From an uncultured Lachnospiraceae bacterium (GTDB lineage: Bacteria; Bacillota; Clostridia; Lachnospirales; Lachnospiraceae): a DNA stretch of 64,000 nucleotides. The notes below the pieces were generated by a model that searched no databases, was not told the origin of the DNA, and was given only the letters and a program-made list of their open reading frames with translations. Below are positions 7,803 through 15,793 of this stretch, piece after piece (position 1 is the first letter of the stretch; each line of letters opens with the position of its first letter). The stretch lies in NCBI GenBank assembly GCA_947176505.1, contig CAMWQW010000021.1:1-64000 (forward strand). Direction: 5' to 3'. Made by a program: the position numbers and the translations under genes.

Positions 7803-9013
7803 ATGAATATAACTAAAAAACAGCATTATGTTTCGCAGGGAATATTGAAACATTTTCTGAATGAACAGGGAAAAGTATTTGAATTGATAATTGAAAAGAA
7901 ATTAATTATTCCAAAACGTATTCAAGATACGATGGAACAGAATTATGTGTATGAGCATCCTGCATTCAAAACAAATACATTGGAAAAAAAGTTTGGGAAA
8001 ATAGAATCTGTTGTATTTCCGCAGATGGATAAAATCATTGCTGGTTTAGAACAGGGCTATAAGGAGGATAACAATGCTGTTAAATATATTAGTAAAATAA
8101 AGAAGATGATGCCGCTTCTTCTGGTGTTCTATTTTAGGAGTGGTGCTTTGTTGCATGAGTATGAATTTTCATCTGATAAACCCAAACTTGACAGGGTAGA
8201 AAGGCTGATTGCGAATATACTTAGTTCAAGATATATTAATGGATTGAGCCAGACAGTCTGTAATTGTTATGATGCGGCAATTATAGTGGATGAAACAGGA
8301 CAGTTTCTTATCAGCGATTAATATATGGCAACTGTTGCATTAAAGTATAAGAACAGATTTTCTAACGCTTCAAATCGACAAATAGGAATGAAGGAAACCA
8401 TGATATTGCTTCCATTGAGCGATAAGTTCTATATCGTGTTTTATAATGGACATAATCCAAGTTATATTATAAAAGATAAGATTTCTATATTGTCATTTGA
8501 GGAAGTGCAAAAGATAAATGATGTCATAATCGAAAATTCTTATGTTGAATGTGTAGGAAAATACAAACAAGAACTGGAACGAGTAAAAGAGAATGAAATC
8601 ATATCATTTGGACCAAGTAAATGCCTGATGCGCTACGGTGACGGGATGCTTAAAGATCATATCATTAAGCGAGAGGTATTTTTTTATGAAGAAGATTGGG
8701 ATTTAGATACAAATTCCTATACATATATGGTCAAATACTTAGAAAAGATAAAAGGAAAGATTGACGTAATAGCTTATGTATTTGTGGAAGTGGAAAGAAA
8801 TATAAGTATTGTTGTATGCATAAGTATAATTTGGCTAAAGATATTCTTTTTGCTACTCAAAATGAAAGTGCTGTGGATTATAACATTTCAGGTGCTGTCA
8901 CACTCGAAGCGGCAATAGAAGAGTTTACCGGAAAAGAAACAGAATTAACTAATGAGAGAGATAAGGAAGCACTAAGGAAACTTGATGAATTGATGAAGGA
9001 ACAGAAGGGATGA
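7803..9013 (+). pseudogene. DUF4238-type protein with C-terminal SEC-C motif, broken twice
   Basis: The first 172 residues (MNITKKQHYVSQGILKHFLN and following) match the DUF4238 family. A TAA at 8319-8321 interrupts the frame after QFLISD, and the same frame goes on with YMATVALKYKNRF through about 8764. Around 8765 the frame shifts by one base into RNSLCICGSGKKYKYCCMHK, where a SEC-C zinc motif (CxCGSGKKYKxCC) lies at 8777-8815, ending at 9013. Joined, this gives a protein of about 400 residues. DUF4238 function is unknown. The single nonsense codon could be a C-to-T change (CAA to TAA). It is likely inactive, in line with other decay here. Confidence 0.75.
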
Positions 9014-9054
9014 TTCGAAATATATAATCTATCATAAAGATAAGGAGATGTTCA

Positions 9055-9900
9055 ATCGCAATCACAAAATTATCCTGCATCCACCAGACAGGAAAAAGAT
9101 ACATGGCTATGCATCTTGCAAATGCCATTTCCTACATTACAGACGAAGAAAAGACGCAGGATGGCGCACTGGTGGGCAGCCATAACTGCAACGTAGATTC
9201 CGTATTACATGAAATGTTAGCAATAAAGCGGAAGTATGGAAAATAGATAAGCGGCAGGGCTATCACTTTATCATATCCTTAAAAAAACAGGAAGTAAGAC
9301 CAGAAACCGCTATGGAGATTACACAAAAATTTGTAGAGAGGTATTTTGGTGACAATTTCCAGTGCCTGTATGCCACACATGATAACACAGAACATGTCCA
9401 CAGCCACATTCTTTTCAACAGTGTTTCATGGCGTACCGGAAAGAAGTACCGCTATGAAAAAGGAGATTGGGCAAGGGAGATACAGCCTATTGTAAATGAA
9501 CTCTGCAGAGAGTACAGTCTTTCCATACAGGATATTGAAGTTGGTACAGAAGAAAAAGCAGTAAAGAAATGGGATAAAACAAAACAGGGTATTTTCAGAT
9601 GGAACCACCAGATCAGCCTGGATGTGGAGGGTTCCATTTCTTTTGCAAACAGTTATGATAATTTCCTAAAGCTGATGGAACTAAAGGGATATGAAATAAA
9701 GCAGAAAAACGGAGTAACTTTTCTGAAACCTATGGGCGAAAAGAGGTATATCTGTCTAACTGATATTTCAGCTTCTTATACGAAGAAGCTATAGAGAATC
9801 AGATAGAAAGGGGCATCCAAAAAGAAACCAGCAGGAACGGAAACCGTACTCCAAGGATTGTAGGATGCAGGAAGAATTACAGAAAATATATCCCACAAAT
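9055..9900 (+). pseudogene. MOBP relaxase (MobA/VirD2-like), frameshifted
   Basis: Three frames in succession give relaxase sequence: AITKLSCIHQTGKRYMAMHL (from 9058, stop at 9244), then KRQGYHFIISL through HDNTEHVHSHILFNSV, which is the relaxase histidine triad region (HxHxHxxxN), to 9794, then YEEAIENQIERGIQK in the third frame. The ribosome site AAGGAG (9042-9047) sits 7 bp before ATC (9055-9057), where an ATG would be expected, so even the start codon seems mutated. Only about the N-terminal half of a normal relaxase remains. The enzyme would have nicked the oriT at 6318-6400. Confidence 0.85.
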
Positions 9901-9902
9901 GC

Positions 9903-10145
9903 TATACCAGAATTTGGCGCGGTCAGGCTCCCCGTATTATCAGTACATTTTTAGAGAGCTATGTTTTTTCCGGGAAAACAATTATTCCGTTCTGTACTTC
10001 TCATAGCAGTGGAATTGGTTCCAGTGCAAGCAATCTTCATGACCTCTGTTCAGAGTCAGTAGCGTGGATGGACGGAAAGAGATTTGAAGCAGGAGTTTCA
10101 AAGGAAAGCATTCAGAATTGGATTGGAGAAATTGGGATTGAGTGA
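9903..10145 (+). pseudogene. Flavodoxin C-terminal fragment
   Basis: One frame without a start codon reads YTRIWRGQAPRIISTFLESY, then FSGKTIIPFCTSHSSGIGSS and WMDGKRFEAGVSKESIQNWI before a stop at 10,143-10,145. This is the C-terminal part of a flavodoxin-like (FMN-binding) protein; the N-terminal phosphate-binding loop is absent. It abuts the relaxase remnant directly, so two genes were joined by deletion. Confidence 0.75.
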
Positions 10146-10200
10146 AATCGAATGATTATAATTTCTTATTTGTAAAAAAGGGAAAAGATAATATTAGCTT

Positions 10201-10522
10201 CAAACATAACGAAAACCCCGACACCGTGTCTTCACAGTATCGGGGCTTTCTTTTAGGGGAGGATAAGTATGCTGGACAGAAATCCGAGAAACCCGATAAA
10301 ATGGGCAATTTGCACAAGCATTTGCGTGTCCTCTGAAGGTGTTGGCAACACTTGGCAACAGGGTTTTTGCAGGTGAGAGAGTGATTAAGTTTTTGATTTG
10401 TTGAGGATAAAAAAACTGAATATGGAATAGCGTACCGGAGTGGATGGAGTGGATAGGAATAGCAATTCTTTGGTGGTATGTGATGGATATCCCATGTGCT
10501 GATAGTAGTGCATGGGGTGTCT
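10201..10522. repeat. Long direct repeat, copy B
   Basis: Positions 10,227-10,522 match copy A (1-296) almost throughout. The first 70 bp (10,201-10,270) are also identical to 11,690-11,759. It starts with a hairpin, AACCCCGA (10,214-10,221) with TCGGGG (10,240-10,245), followed by CTTTCTTTT, which can act as a terminator. The next genes are again a toxin-antitoxin pair. Confidence 0.9.
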
Positions 10523-10582
10523 GTAAAAAAATAAATGAGAAAATAGCAAATAGAATATGAGGATGCCAATGATAAAAGAAGG

Positions 10583-10611
10583 TTGTGAATAAATGAAAAA
10601 GTGGATATAAT
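10583..10611 (+). promoter_or_regulatory. Promoter of the second toxin-antitoxin operon
   Basis: TTGTGA (10,583-10,588) and TATAAT (10,606-10,611) are spaced by 17 bp, 51 bp ahead of the antitoxin ATG. Confidence 0.7.
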
Positions 10612-10662
10612 AATAGTGAAACAGATTCAGAGAATTTTTATATTTGGAAGGTGGTAAATCGC

Positions 10663-10830
10663 ATGGAAGTTGCAGTTAAGAAAATTTATGCGGAAACCTT
10701 GGAACAACAGCAGATAGAAGTAAGGCAGAGTGTGATGGATGGGTTAAGGCAGGCAAGAGAAGGAAAGACAAAAGATTTTAACACAGTTTGTGACAGATTG
10801 GAGAAAAAATATACGAATGCGAAAGTATAA
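10663..10830 (+). CDS. Small antitoxin of a RelE/ParE-type pair
   Basis: This 55-residue gene starts at ATG 10,663 after GGAAGGTGG and ends at TAA 10,828-10,830, overlapping the toxin start by 14 bp. The sequence (MEVAVKKIYAETLEQQQIEV and REGKTKDFNTVCDRLEKKY) is highly charged and helical, as expected of an antitoxin that wraps round its toxin; no separate HTH is evident. Its order and overlap with the next gene make the assignment secure in role, though the antitoxin family is not certain. It should neutralise the ParE/RelE protein. Confidence 0.8.
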   Translation: MEVAVKKIYAETLEQQQIEVRQSVMDGLRQAREGKTKDFNTVCDRLEKKYTNAKV

Positions 10831-11149
10831 AATTGAAATATCTGACTTGGCAGAACAGGATTTGGAGTTTGCTGCTGACTATATTGCATTTGATTTAAAA
10901 AATCCTTCTGCGGCAATCAACACAGTACAAGGCATCCGTAAACAGATAAACAAACTACAGAATTTTCCAGAGCGTAATGAGTTAGATGATGATCCAGTAT
11001 TGGCGGATTTGGGTGTTCGTATGGATTATTATAAGAATTATAAAATTTATTATGTGGTAGAGGACAATTCGATAATAATTGTAAGGATTTTACATATGCT
11101 GGTGGACAGTAGAGCGTGGTTACATCGGACATTTGGAATGGAAGATTAA
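10817..11149 (+). CDS. RelE/ParE-family toxin
   Basis: The 110-residue protein has the ParE/RelE fold signature: KYKIEISDLAEQDLEFAADY at the N-terminus, GIRKQINKLQNFPERNE, the YKNYKIYYVVED strand pair and the C-terminal IIIVRILHMLVDSRAW. Family members inhibit either DNA gyrase (ParE) or translating ribosomes (RelE); the sequence alone does not decide. ATG 10,817 is chosen because it overlaps the antitoxin stop and matches the family's N-terminus. The pair follows repeat copy B, mirroring the first toxin-antitoxin pair after copy A. Confidence 0.88.
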   Translation: MRKYKIEISDLAEQDLEFAADYIAFDLKNPSAAINTVQGIRKQINKLQNFPERNELDDDPVLADLGVRMDYYKNYKIYYVVEDNSIIIVRILHMLVDSRAWLHRTFGMED

Positions 11150-11689
11150 GATGCGGCGTTTATTGATAGAATTTGATAGATAGATTCAGGGCATGGCGGA
11201 TAGCCATGTCTTTATTATTTCACAAATTCTAAAGTTAATATCTGGTGATGTAAAGGCTCATGATTGTATTATTAGAAGGGTGCAGCAGAATATATTGATA
11301 ATATGCAATGGATATTAGTAGAAAGAGGGCAAGGCTAATGTTATAATTAACTAAATAGTTGCTGAAACGGTTGATGATGTATCTGTGAGAAAATTAATTC
11401 CTGAAACAATTGATGATAATGAAGACAAGTTTAGAAATTTAGTTATTTCTACAAGTGGGATAAAAGCCATACAAGGTAAGGATGGAATCGGCATTATGAT
11501 TTGATATCCTGTGTTTTCTTGCCGCCAATCAGGGCAGGGTGATGATTTATGCACAGATATATGAGCATGTATGGGGTGGTTATGAGGATATTGGCAATAT
11601 CATTCTGTAATTATGCAGGAGTGGAATACAAGTCTTCTCATATGTGCAGAAGGAGTTATGTAACAAATTGTCTGGACAATGACATGAAG
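11150..11689 (+). other. Gap with gene remnants only
   Basis: No intact gene. A start-less frame at 11,358-11,504 reads VAETVDDVSVRKLIPETIDD through DGIGIMI, the 3' end of an unknown gene. A second scrap near 11,540-11,604 reads MIYAQIYEHVWGGYEDIGNI, which resembles the winged-helix end of an OmpR-type response regulator. Both seem to be debris from insertions or deletions at this hot spot. Confidence 0.45.
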
Positions 11690-11759
11690 CAAACATAACG
11701 AAAACCCCGACACCGTGTCTTCACAGTATCGGGGCTTTCTTTTAGGGGAGGATAAGTAT
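11690..11759. repeat. Short copy C of the punctuating repeat
   Basis: Seventy bases identical to 10,201-10,270, including the CCCCGA/TCGGGG hairpin and CTTTCTTTT tail, but lacking the remaining 250 bp found in copies A and B. It marks the border between the accessory region and the conserved genes that follow. Confidence 0.9.
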
Positions 11760-11866
11760 TTCCTTATCTTTTGACTACTATCATTATTACCCGCTTGAAC
11801 AAACTTATACATACAAAATTAAAAATTTTTTTAGAGAATGCTATGTTCATCTTAAGGAAATATAAA

Positions 11867-11895
11867 TTTACTTTTTTCAAAAAATGTTATATACT
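11867..11895 (+). promoter_or_regulatory. Promoter upstream of the SEC-C gene
   Basis: TTTACT (11,867-11,872) and TATACT (11,890-11,895) with a 17-bp spacer, followed by a leader of about 110 bp containing an imperfect hairpin (CAGATACAG with CTGTCTG) before the gene. Confidence 0.6.
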
Positions 11896-12006
11896 TAGGT
11901 ATCAAATGTCTGCAGCTTGTTTTTCAGTGCGGATATAGGGCAGACGCGGCGCAGATACAGTGCTTGTGCTGTCTGATATTATTAGGATAAAAGGTGGTAT
12001 AGTACA

Positions 12007-12513
12007 ATGGCATTATTGAAACAATGGCGTGATATGGCGTATTCTGAGACAGCCAACAAAGGTGATTTACAAAGACTCTGGTCAGAGTATTTCTTAAAAG
12101 AAAAGGAAATCTATGCACAACTTCTTAAGACTCCCGATAAGACAGTAAAGGGAACCGTGAAGGAGCTGGCAGAGAAATATAATGTTGATATCATGACGAT
12201 GGTCGGTTTCTTGGACGGTATTAATGATAGTTTGAAGAAAGCGAATCCAATCGAGGAAATGGAGGAAGACACCAAGGTAAATCTCGGCTTCGATAAAGCG
12301 CTTCTTTACAAAAATATGGTGGCAGCAGGAGCGGACTGGCTCTATGAGTTGGAAGAGTGGAATGATATATTCGACGAGGAGACGAGAAAGGCACTTTACA
12401 AGGAGCAGAAGGAGTCTACTACGATTCACAAGGCACCGAAGGTATATCCGAATGACCCGTGTCCTTGCGGAAGCGGTAAGAAGTATAAGAAATGCTGCGG
12501 CAAGAACGCATAA
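12007..12513 (+). CDS. SEC-C metal-binding domain protein
   Basis: A soluble 168-residue protein with a helical N-terminal region of unknown function (residues about 1-145) and a C-terminal SEC-C zinc motif, PNDPCPCGSGKKYKKCCG, the same module that ends SecA. The motif in SecA binds SecB or ribosomes; in small stand-alone proteins its role is unknown. The start follows AAAGGTGG. Its stop TAA shares bases with the next gene's ATG (TAATG at 12,511-12,515), so the two are translationally coupled. Similar clostridial proteins are annotated only by the motif. Confidence 0.85.
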   Translation: MALLKQWRDMAYSETANKGDLQRLWSEYFLKEKEIYAQLLKTPDKTVKGTVKELAEKYNVDIMTMVGFLDGINDSLKKANPIEEMEEDTKVNLGFDKALLYKNMVAAGADWLYELEEWNDIFDEETRKALYKEQKESTTIHKAPKVYPNDPCPCGSGKKYKKCCGKNA

Positions 12514-12986
12514 TGCATATGGAACAGGAGCAATTTAAACCCCGTACAGAGCGGGCAGTAGAGACTTTTAAAGAAGGATATAATTGTGCACAGGCTGTTT
12601 TTGCGACCTATGCGGACTGTTTCGGCATGGACAGGAAGACAGCGCTTGAGATGTCAAGTGCAATGGGTGCGGGCATCGGCAGGATGCGTGAAGTGTGCGG
12701 TGCAGTGTCCTCCATGGCGATGTTAGCCGGATTAAAAGAAGGCAATGCCGACCCTGAAGATGAGGCGGCGAAAGAGCATATCTATTCACTGGTCAGAACG
12801 ATGAGTGCACGCTTCAAGGAAGAGCATGGTACGATTATCTGCAAGGAACTGCTCGGACTGGACAGCGCAGAGGAGAGTGCGAAGCCTTCCATACGGACGC
12901 CTGAATTTTACGAGACAAGACCGTGTGCGAGAATCATTGCGTGTGCGGCAAAAATTATCGAAGAGGAATTGTTATGTAAACCATAG
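12513..12986 (+). CDS. C_GCAxxG_C_C family protein
   Basis: The 157-residue protein shows the name-giving pattern of this family: YNCAQAVFATYADCFG, then SSAMGAGIGRMREVCGAVSSM, with later conserved Cys in IICKELLG and RPCARIIACAAKI. Members are thought to be redox or metal-binding proteins and are often found near membrane transport or selenium genes, but the biochemical role is not known. ATG 12,513 overlaps the SEC-C stop. The longer frame from 12,492 lies in the upstream gene and lacks a better ribosome site. Confidence 0.85.
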   Translation: MHMEQEQFKPRTERAVETFKEGYNCAQAVFATYADCFGMDRKTALEMSSAMGAGIGRMREVCGAVSSMAMLAGLKEGNADPEDEAAKEHIYSLVRTMSARFKEEHGTIICKELLGLDSAEESAKPSIRTPEFYETRPCARIIACAAKIIEEELLCKP

Positions 12987-13044
12987 ATTGTGATGACAGC
13001 ATTCTTTTTGGTGCAGCACGGGTAATGGGAAGAACAAAAAGTAC

Positions 13045-13073
13045 TTTACATTTCAATTTACATGGAATAGAAT
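13045..13073 (+). promoter_or_regulatory. Promoter of the T-box/thrS transcription unit
   Basis: TTTACA (13,045-13,050), 17-bp spacer, TAGAAT (13,068-13,073), about 25 bp before the start of the T-box leader. Confidence 0.75.
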
Positions 13074-13097
13074 AGTAGCAATAAAAGCATATCATTT

Positions 13098-13348
13098 AAT
13101 ATGATGAACACGTTGACGAGAAGAGTAGGATGCGGAACGTAACAGAGAGAAGCGCCATGTGCTGGAAGCGCTTTTGCCGGAAACATCTGAAAACTAACTC
13201 CGAGTGACCCCAATCCGGTCCGTTGACTTACGTTACAGTCGAATGAGAGGTTCTGGTAAGCCGTTATGAGCGCACAGAACAAGCGAGGTGGAACCGCGTA
13301 CACAATACGTCCTCTGCATTACCACAATGGTAGTGCAGAGGATTTTTT
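13098..13348 (+). promoter_or_regulatory. T-box leader, threonine-type
   Basis: The leader contains the Stem I AGAGAG-type segment (13,143-13,148), a candidate specifier triplet ACT (13,193-13,195, Thr), the T-box sequence GAGGTGGAACCGCG (13,285-13,298), and a terminator whose stem CCTCTGCA...TGCAGAGG spans 13,311-13,341 followed by T6. The T-box TGGA would pair with a UCCA acceptor end, matching the U73 discriminator usual for tRNA-Thr. Uncharged tRNA-Thr should stabilise the antiterminator and turn on the downstream genes. The specifier call is made by position only. Confidence 0.92.
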
Positions 13349-13408
13349 GCGTGAATGAGCAGAGTCAGAGACTATGCGAAGCAGAAATCAATTTAAAGGA
13401 GGAACCCA

Positions 13409-13678
13409 ATGAAAACAACACAACTGAGAGAAAGAGCAACAGAATTAAAAGACAAAACAACAGAACTTATGACGGGCGACTTTACGCTCAAAGGGCTGGA
13501 TTTCTTCCTGATTGGTGCAATCTGCCTTTTAGCTGGAATCTGTATCGGGCTGATTACAGCGCCTTTGACACATGGCGTCAATATCGGAAGCAATAACGGG
13601 AATAATAATGGTAATAACAATGGCAATAACAATGGACATAACGGCACCCGTACGGCGGAAGAAAATGAAGAGCAGTAG
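13409..13678 (+). CDS. Small membrane protein with Asn/Gly repeat tail
   Basis: An 89-residue protein with ribosome site AAAGGAGG. An amphipathic, charged N-terminus (residues 1-27) is followed by LKGLDFFLIGAICLLAGICIGLI, one transmembrane helix (about 30-50), then a tail in which Asn-Asn-Gly-Asn units repeat four times, encoded by imperfect 12-bp repeats. I do not recognise a function. It lies between the Thr T-box terminator and thrS, so it should be induced when charged tRNA-Thr is scarce, which is unusual for such a protein. Repeat number may vary between strains. Confidence 0.7.
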   Translation: MKTTQLRERATELKDKTTELMTGDFTLKGLDFFLIGAICLLAGICIGLITAPLTHGVNIGSNNGNNNGNNNGNNNGHNGTRTAEENEEQ

Positions 13679-13791
13679 TAAAATCCGAGGCAGACATTAT
13701 CCTATGAAACAAATATATGAAAATTAGAAACTAAAATAAATGAGAAGATGAGATGAAAATTATAAATTTTATCTCAGAAATGGAGGAAACT

Positions 13792-15759
13792 ATGAAAATC
13801 ACATTAAAAGACGGTTCCAGTAAAGAATATGCGCAGGCGATGAGCATTTATGATATCGCCATGGACATTTCCGAAGGGCTTGCCCGTGTGGCGTGTGCCG
13901 GGGAAGTGGATGGCAGAGTGGAGGATTTGCGTACGGTCATCGACAAGGATTGTAATCTGAACATCTTAACGGCAAGCGATGCGGAAGGACTGAAAGTGAT
14001 CAGACATACCGCTTCTCATGTACTTGCAGAAGCGGTGAAGAGACTTTTCCCGAACGCGAAGGTTACTATCGGACCTGCAATCGAGGACGGATTCTACTAT
14101 GATTTCGATGCAGAGCCTTTTTCCAGAGAAGATTTGGATAAGCTGGAAGCAGAGATGAAGAAAATCATCAAAGAAGGGCACAAGATTGAGCGCTTTACCT
14201 TGCCGAGAGCCGAGGCAATCAAATTCATGGAGGAAAAGGGCGAGCCTTACAAGGTAGAGCTGATTCGTGAACTTCCGGAAGATGCGGAGATTTCCTTCTA
14301 TGATCAGGGAGGATTTGTGGATCTGTGTGCAGGACCGCATCTGATGAGTACGAAGAATATTAAGGCTTACAAGTTGATTTCATCTTCCATGGCATATTGG
14401 CGCGGCGATTCCGATAAAGCACAGTTACAGCGTATCTACGGTACCGCTTTCCCGAAAAAGGAAGAGTTGGAAGCATATCTGGAGCACTTGGAGGATATCA
14501 AGCGCCGTGACCACAACAAGTTGGGGCGTGAGATGGAATTGTTTACCACGGTGGACGTCATTGGACAGGGCTTACCGCTTCTTTTGCCGAAGGGTACGAA
14601 AATGGTTATGAAGTTACAGCGTTGGATTGAGGACTTGGAAGACAAAGAGTGGGGGTATGTGAGAACGAAGACTCCACTTATGGCGAAGAGTGATTTATAT
14701 AAGATGTCAGGACATTGGGATCATTACAAAGACGGCATGTTTGTGCTGGGTGACGAGGAAAAAGATAAAGAAGTATTTGCGCTGCGTCCCATGACCTGTC
14801 CGTTCCAGTACTATTGCTACAAGAATACGCAGCACTCCTACCGTGACCTGCCGATTCGTTACGGCGAGACATCTACGCTTTTCAGAAATGAGGATTCCGG
14901 TGAGATGCACGGATTGACTCGTGTACGTCAGTTTACGATTTCTGAGGGACATTTGATTGTCAGACCCGACCAGATGGTGGATGAATTTAAGGGCTGTATC
15001 GCACTGGCAAAACATGTTATGTCAACCTTGGGACTGCTGGGTGACATTACGTGGCATTTGTCCAAATGGGATCCGGAGAATCCGGAGAAATACATTGGCG
15101 AGCCGGAGGTATGGAACGAGACAGAGGCGCATATCCGCAATATTTTGGAAGAACTGGAGCTTCCTTTCGTGGAGGATGTAGGTGAGGCTGCATTTTACGG
15201 TCCGAAGGTGGATATCAATGCCAAGAACGTATACGGCAAAGAGGACACGATGATTACGATTCAGTGGGACGCTCTTCTGGCAGAGCAGTTTGACATGTAT
15301 TTCATTGACCAGAACGGTGACAGAGTACGTCCCTGCATCATTCACAGGACTTCTCTTGGCTGCTATGAGAGAACGTTGGCATGGCTTATTGAAAAGTATG
15401 CGGGCAAGTTCCCGACATGGTTGTGTCCAGAGCAGGTTCGCGTGCTTCCGATTTCCGAGAAGTATGAGGAATATGCTGAGCAGGTCAGAAAAGAGCTGGC
15501 AAGAAATGACATTGATGTGACGGTAGATAACCGTTCCGAGAAGATTGGTTTCAAGATTCGTGAAGCAAGGCTTGCAAAAGTGCCGTATATGTTAGTAGTC
15601 GGCGCACAGGAGGCGGAAGATAAGACAGTATCTGTCAGAAGCCGTTATGCGGGCGACGAAGGTGTGAAGCCGCTGCAGGAGTTTATCGACCAAATCTGTA
15701 AGGAAATCAGGACGAAGGAGATTCGTCAGGAAGTGGTACAGGAAGAGAAGAAAAACTAG
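13792..15759 (+). CDS. thrS: Threonyl-tRNA synthetase
   Basis: The 655-residue cytoplasmic enzyme charges tRNA-Thr. Domain order is standard: TGS (1-60), editing domain with HTASHV and CAGPH, class II catalytic core with RPMTCPFQYY (zinc Cys), motif 2 FRNEDSGEMHGLTRVRQF, the zinc His in SEGH and IIHR, motif 3 LGCYERTLAWLIEKY, then the anticodon-binding domain (LCPEQVRVLPIS). The MTCPFQ variant in place of MNCPGH is seen in clostridial forms. Start 13,792 follows GGAGG closely; a start at 13,753 would include an AT-rich hairpin (13,751-13,776) lying just before that site. Controlled by the T-box at 13,098-13,348. Confidence 0.97.
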   Translation: MKITLKDGSSKEYAQAMSIYDIAMDISEGLARVACAGEVDGRVEDLRTVIDKDCNLNILTASDAEGLKVIRHTASHVLAEAVKRLFPNAKVTIGPAIEDGFYYDFDAEPFSREDLDKLEAEMKKIIKEGHKIERFTLPRAEAIKFMEEKGEPYKVELIRELPEDAEISFYDQGGFVDLCAGPHLMSTKNIKAYKLISSSMAYWRGDSDKAQLQRIYGTAFPKKEELEAYLEHLEDIKRRDHNKLGREMELFTTVDVIGQGLPLLLPKGTKMVMKLQRWIEDLEDKEWGYVRTKTPLMAKSDLYKMSGHWDHYKDGMFVLGDEEKDKEVFALRPMTCPFQYYCYKNTQHSYRDLPIRYGETSTLFRNEDSGEMHGLTRVRQFTISEGHLIVRPDQMVDEFKGCIALAKHVMSTLGLLGDITWHLSKWDPENPEKYIGEPEVWNETEAHIRNILEELELPFVEDVGEAAFYGPKVDINAKNVYGKEDTMITIQWDALLAEQFDMYFIDQNGDRVRPCIIHRTSLGCYERTLAWLIEKYAGKFPTWLCPEQVRVLPISEKYEEYAEQVRKELARNDIDVTVDNRSEKIGFKIREARLAKVPYMLVVGAQEAEDKTVSVRSRYAGDEGVKPLQEFIDQICKEIRTKEIRQEVVQEEKKN

Positions 15760-15793
15760 AACGGTATGCGGCAAAGAGTGGGGACAGAGTGTA

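Noticed and set aside
10156..10569. Minus-strand open frame of 137 codons over repeat copy B (and similar ones at 27-362 and 11,600-11,812)
   Set aside because: It covers a repeat and its terminator hairpin. The shared peptide arises from the repeat itself; no ribosome site or family match is seen.
13409..13678. Leader peptide for threonine attenuation
   Set aside because: The 89-residue protein has no threonine run, has a transmembrane helix, and the T-box already accounts for regulation.
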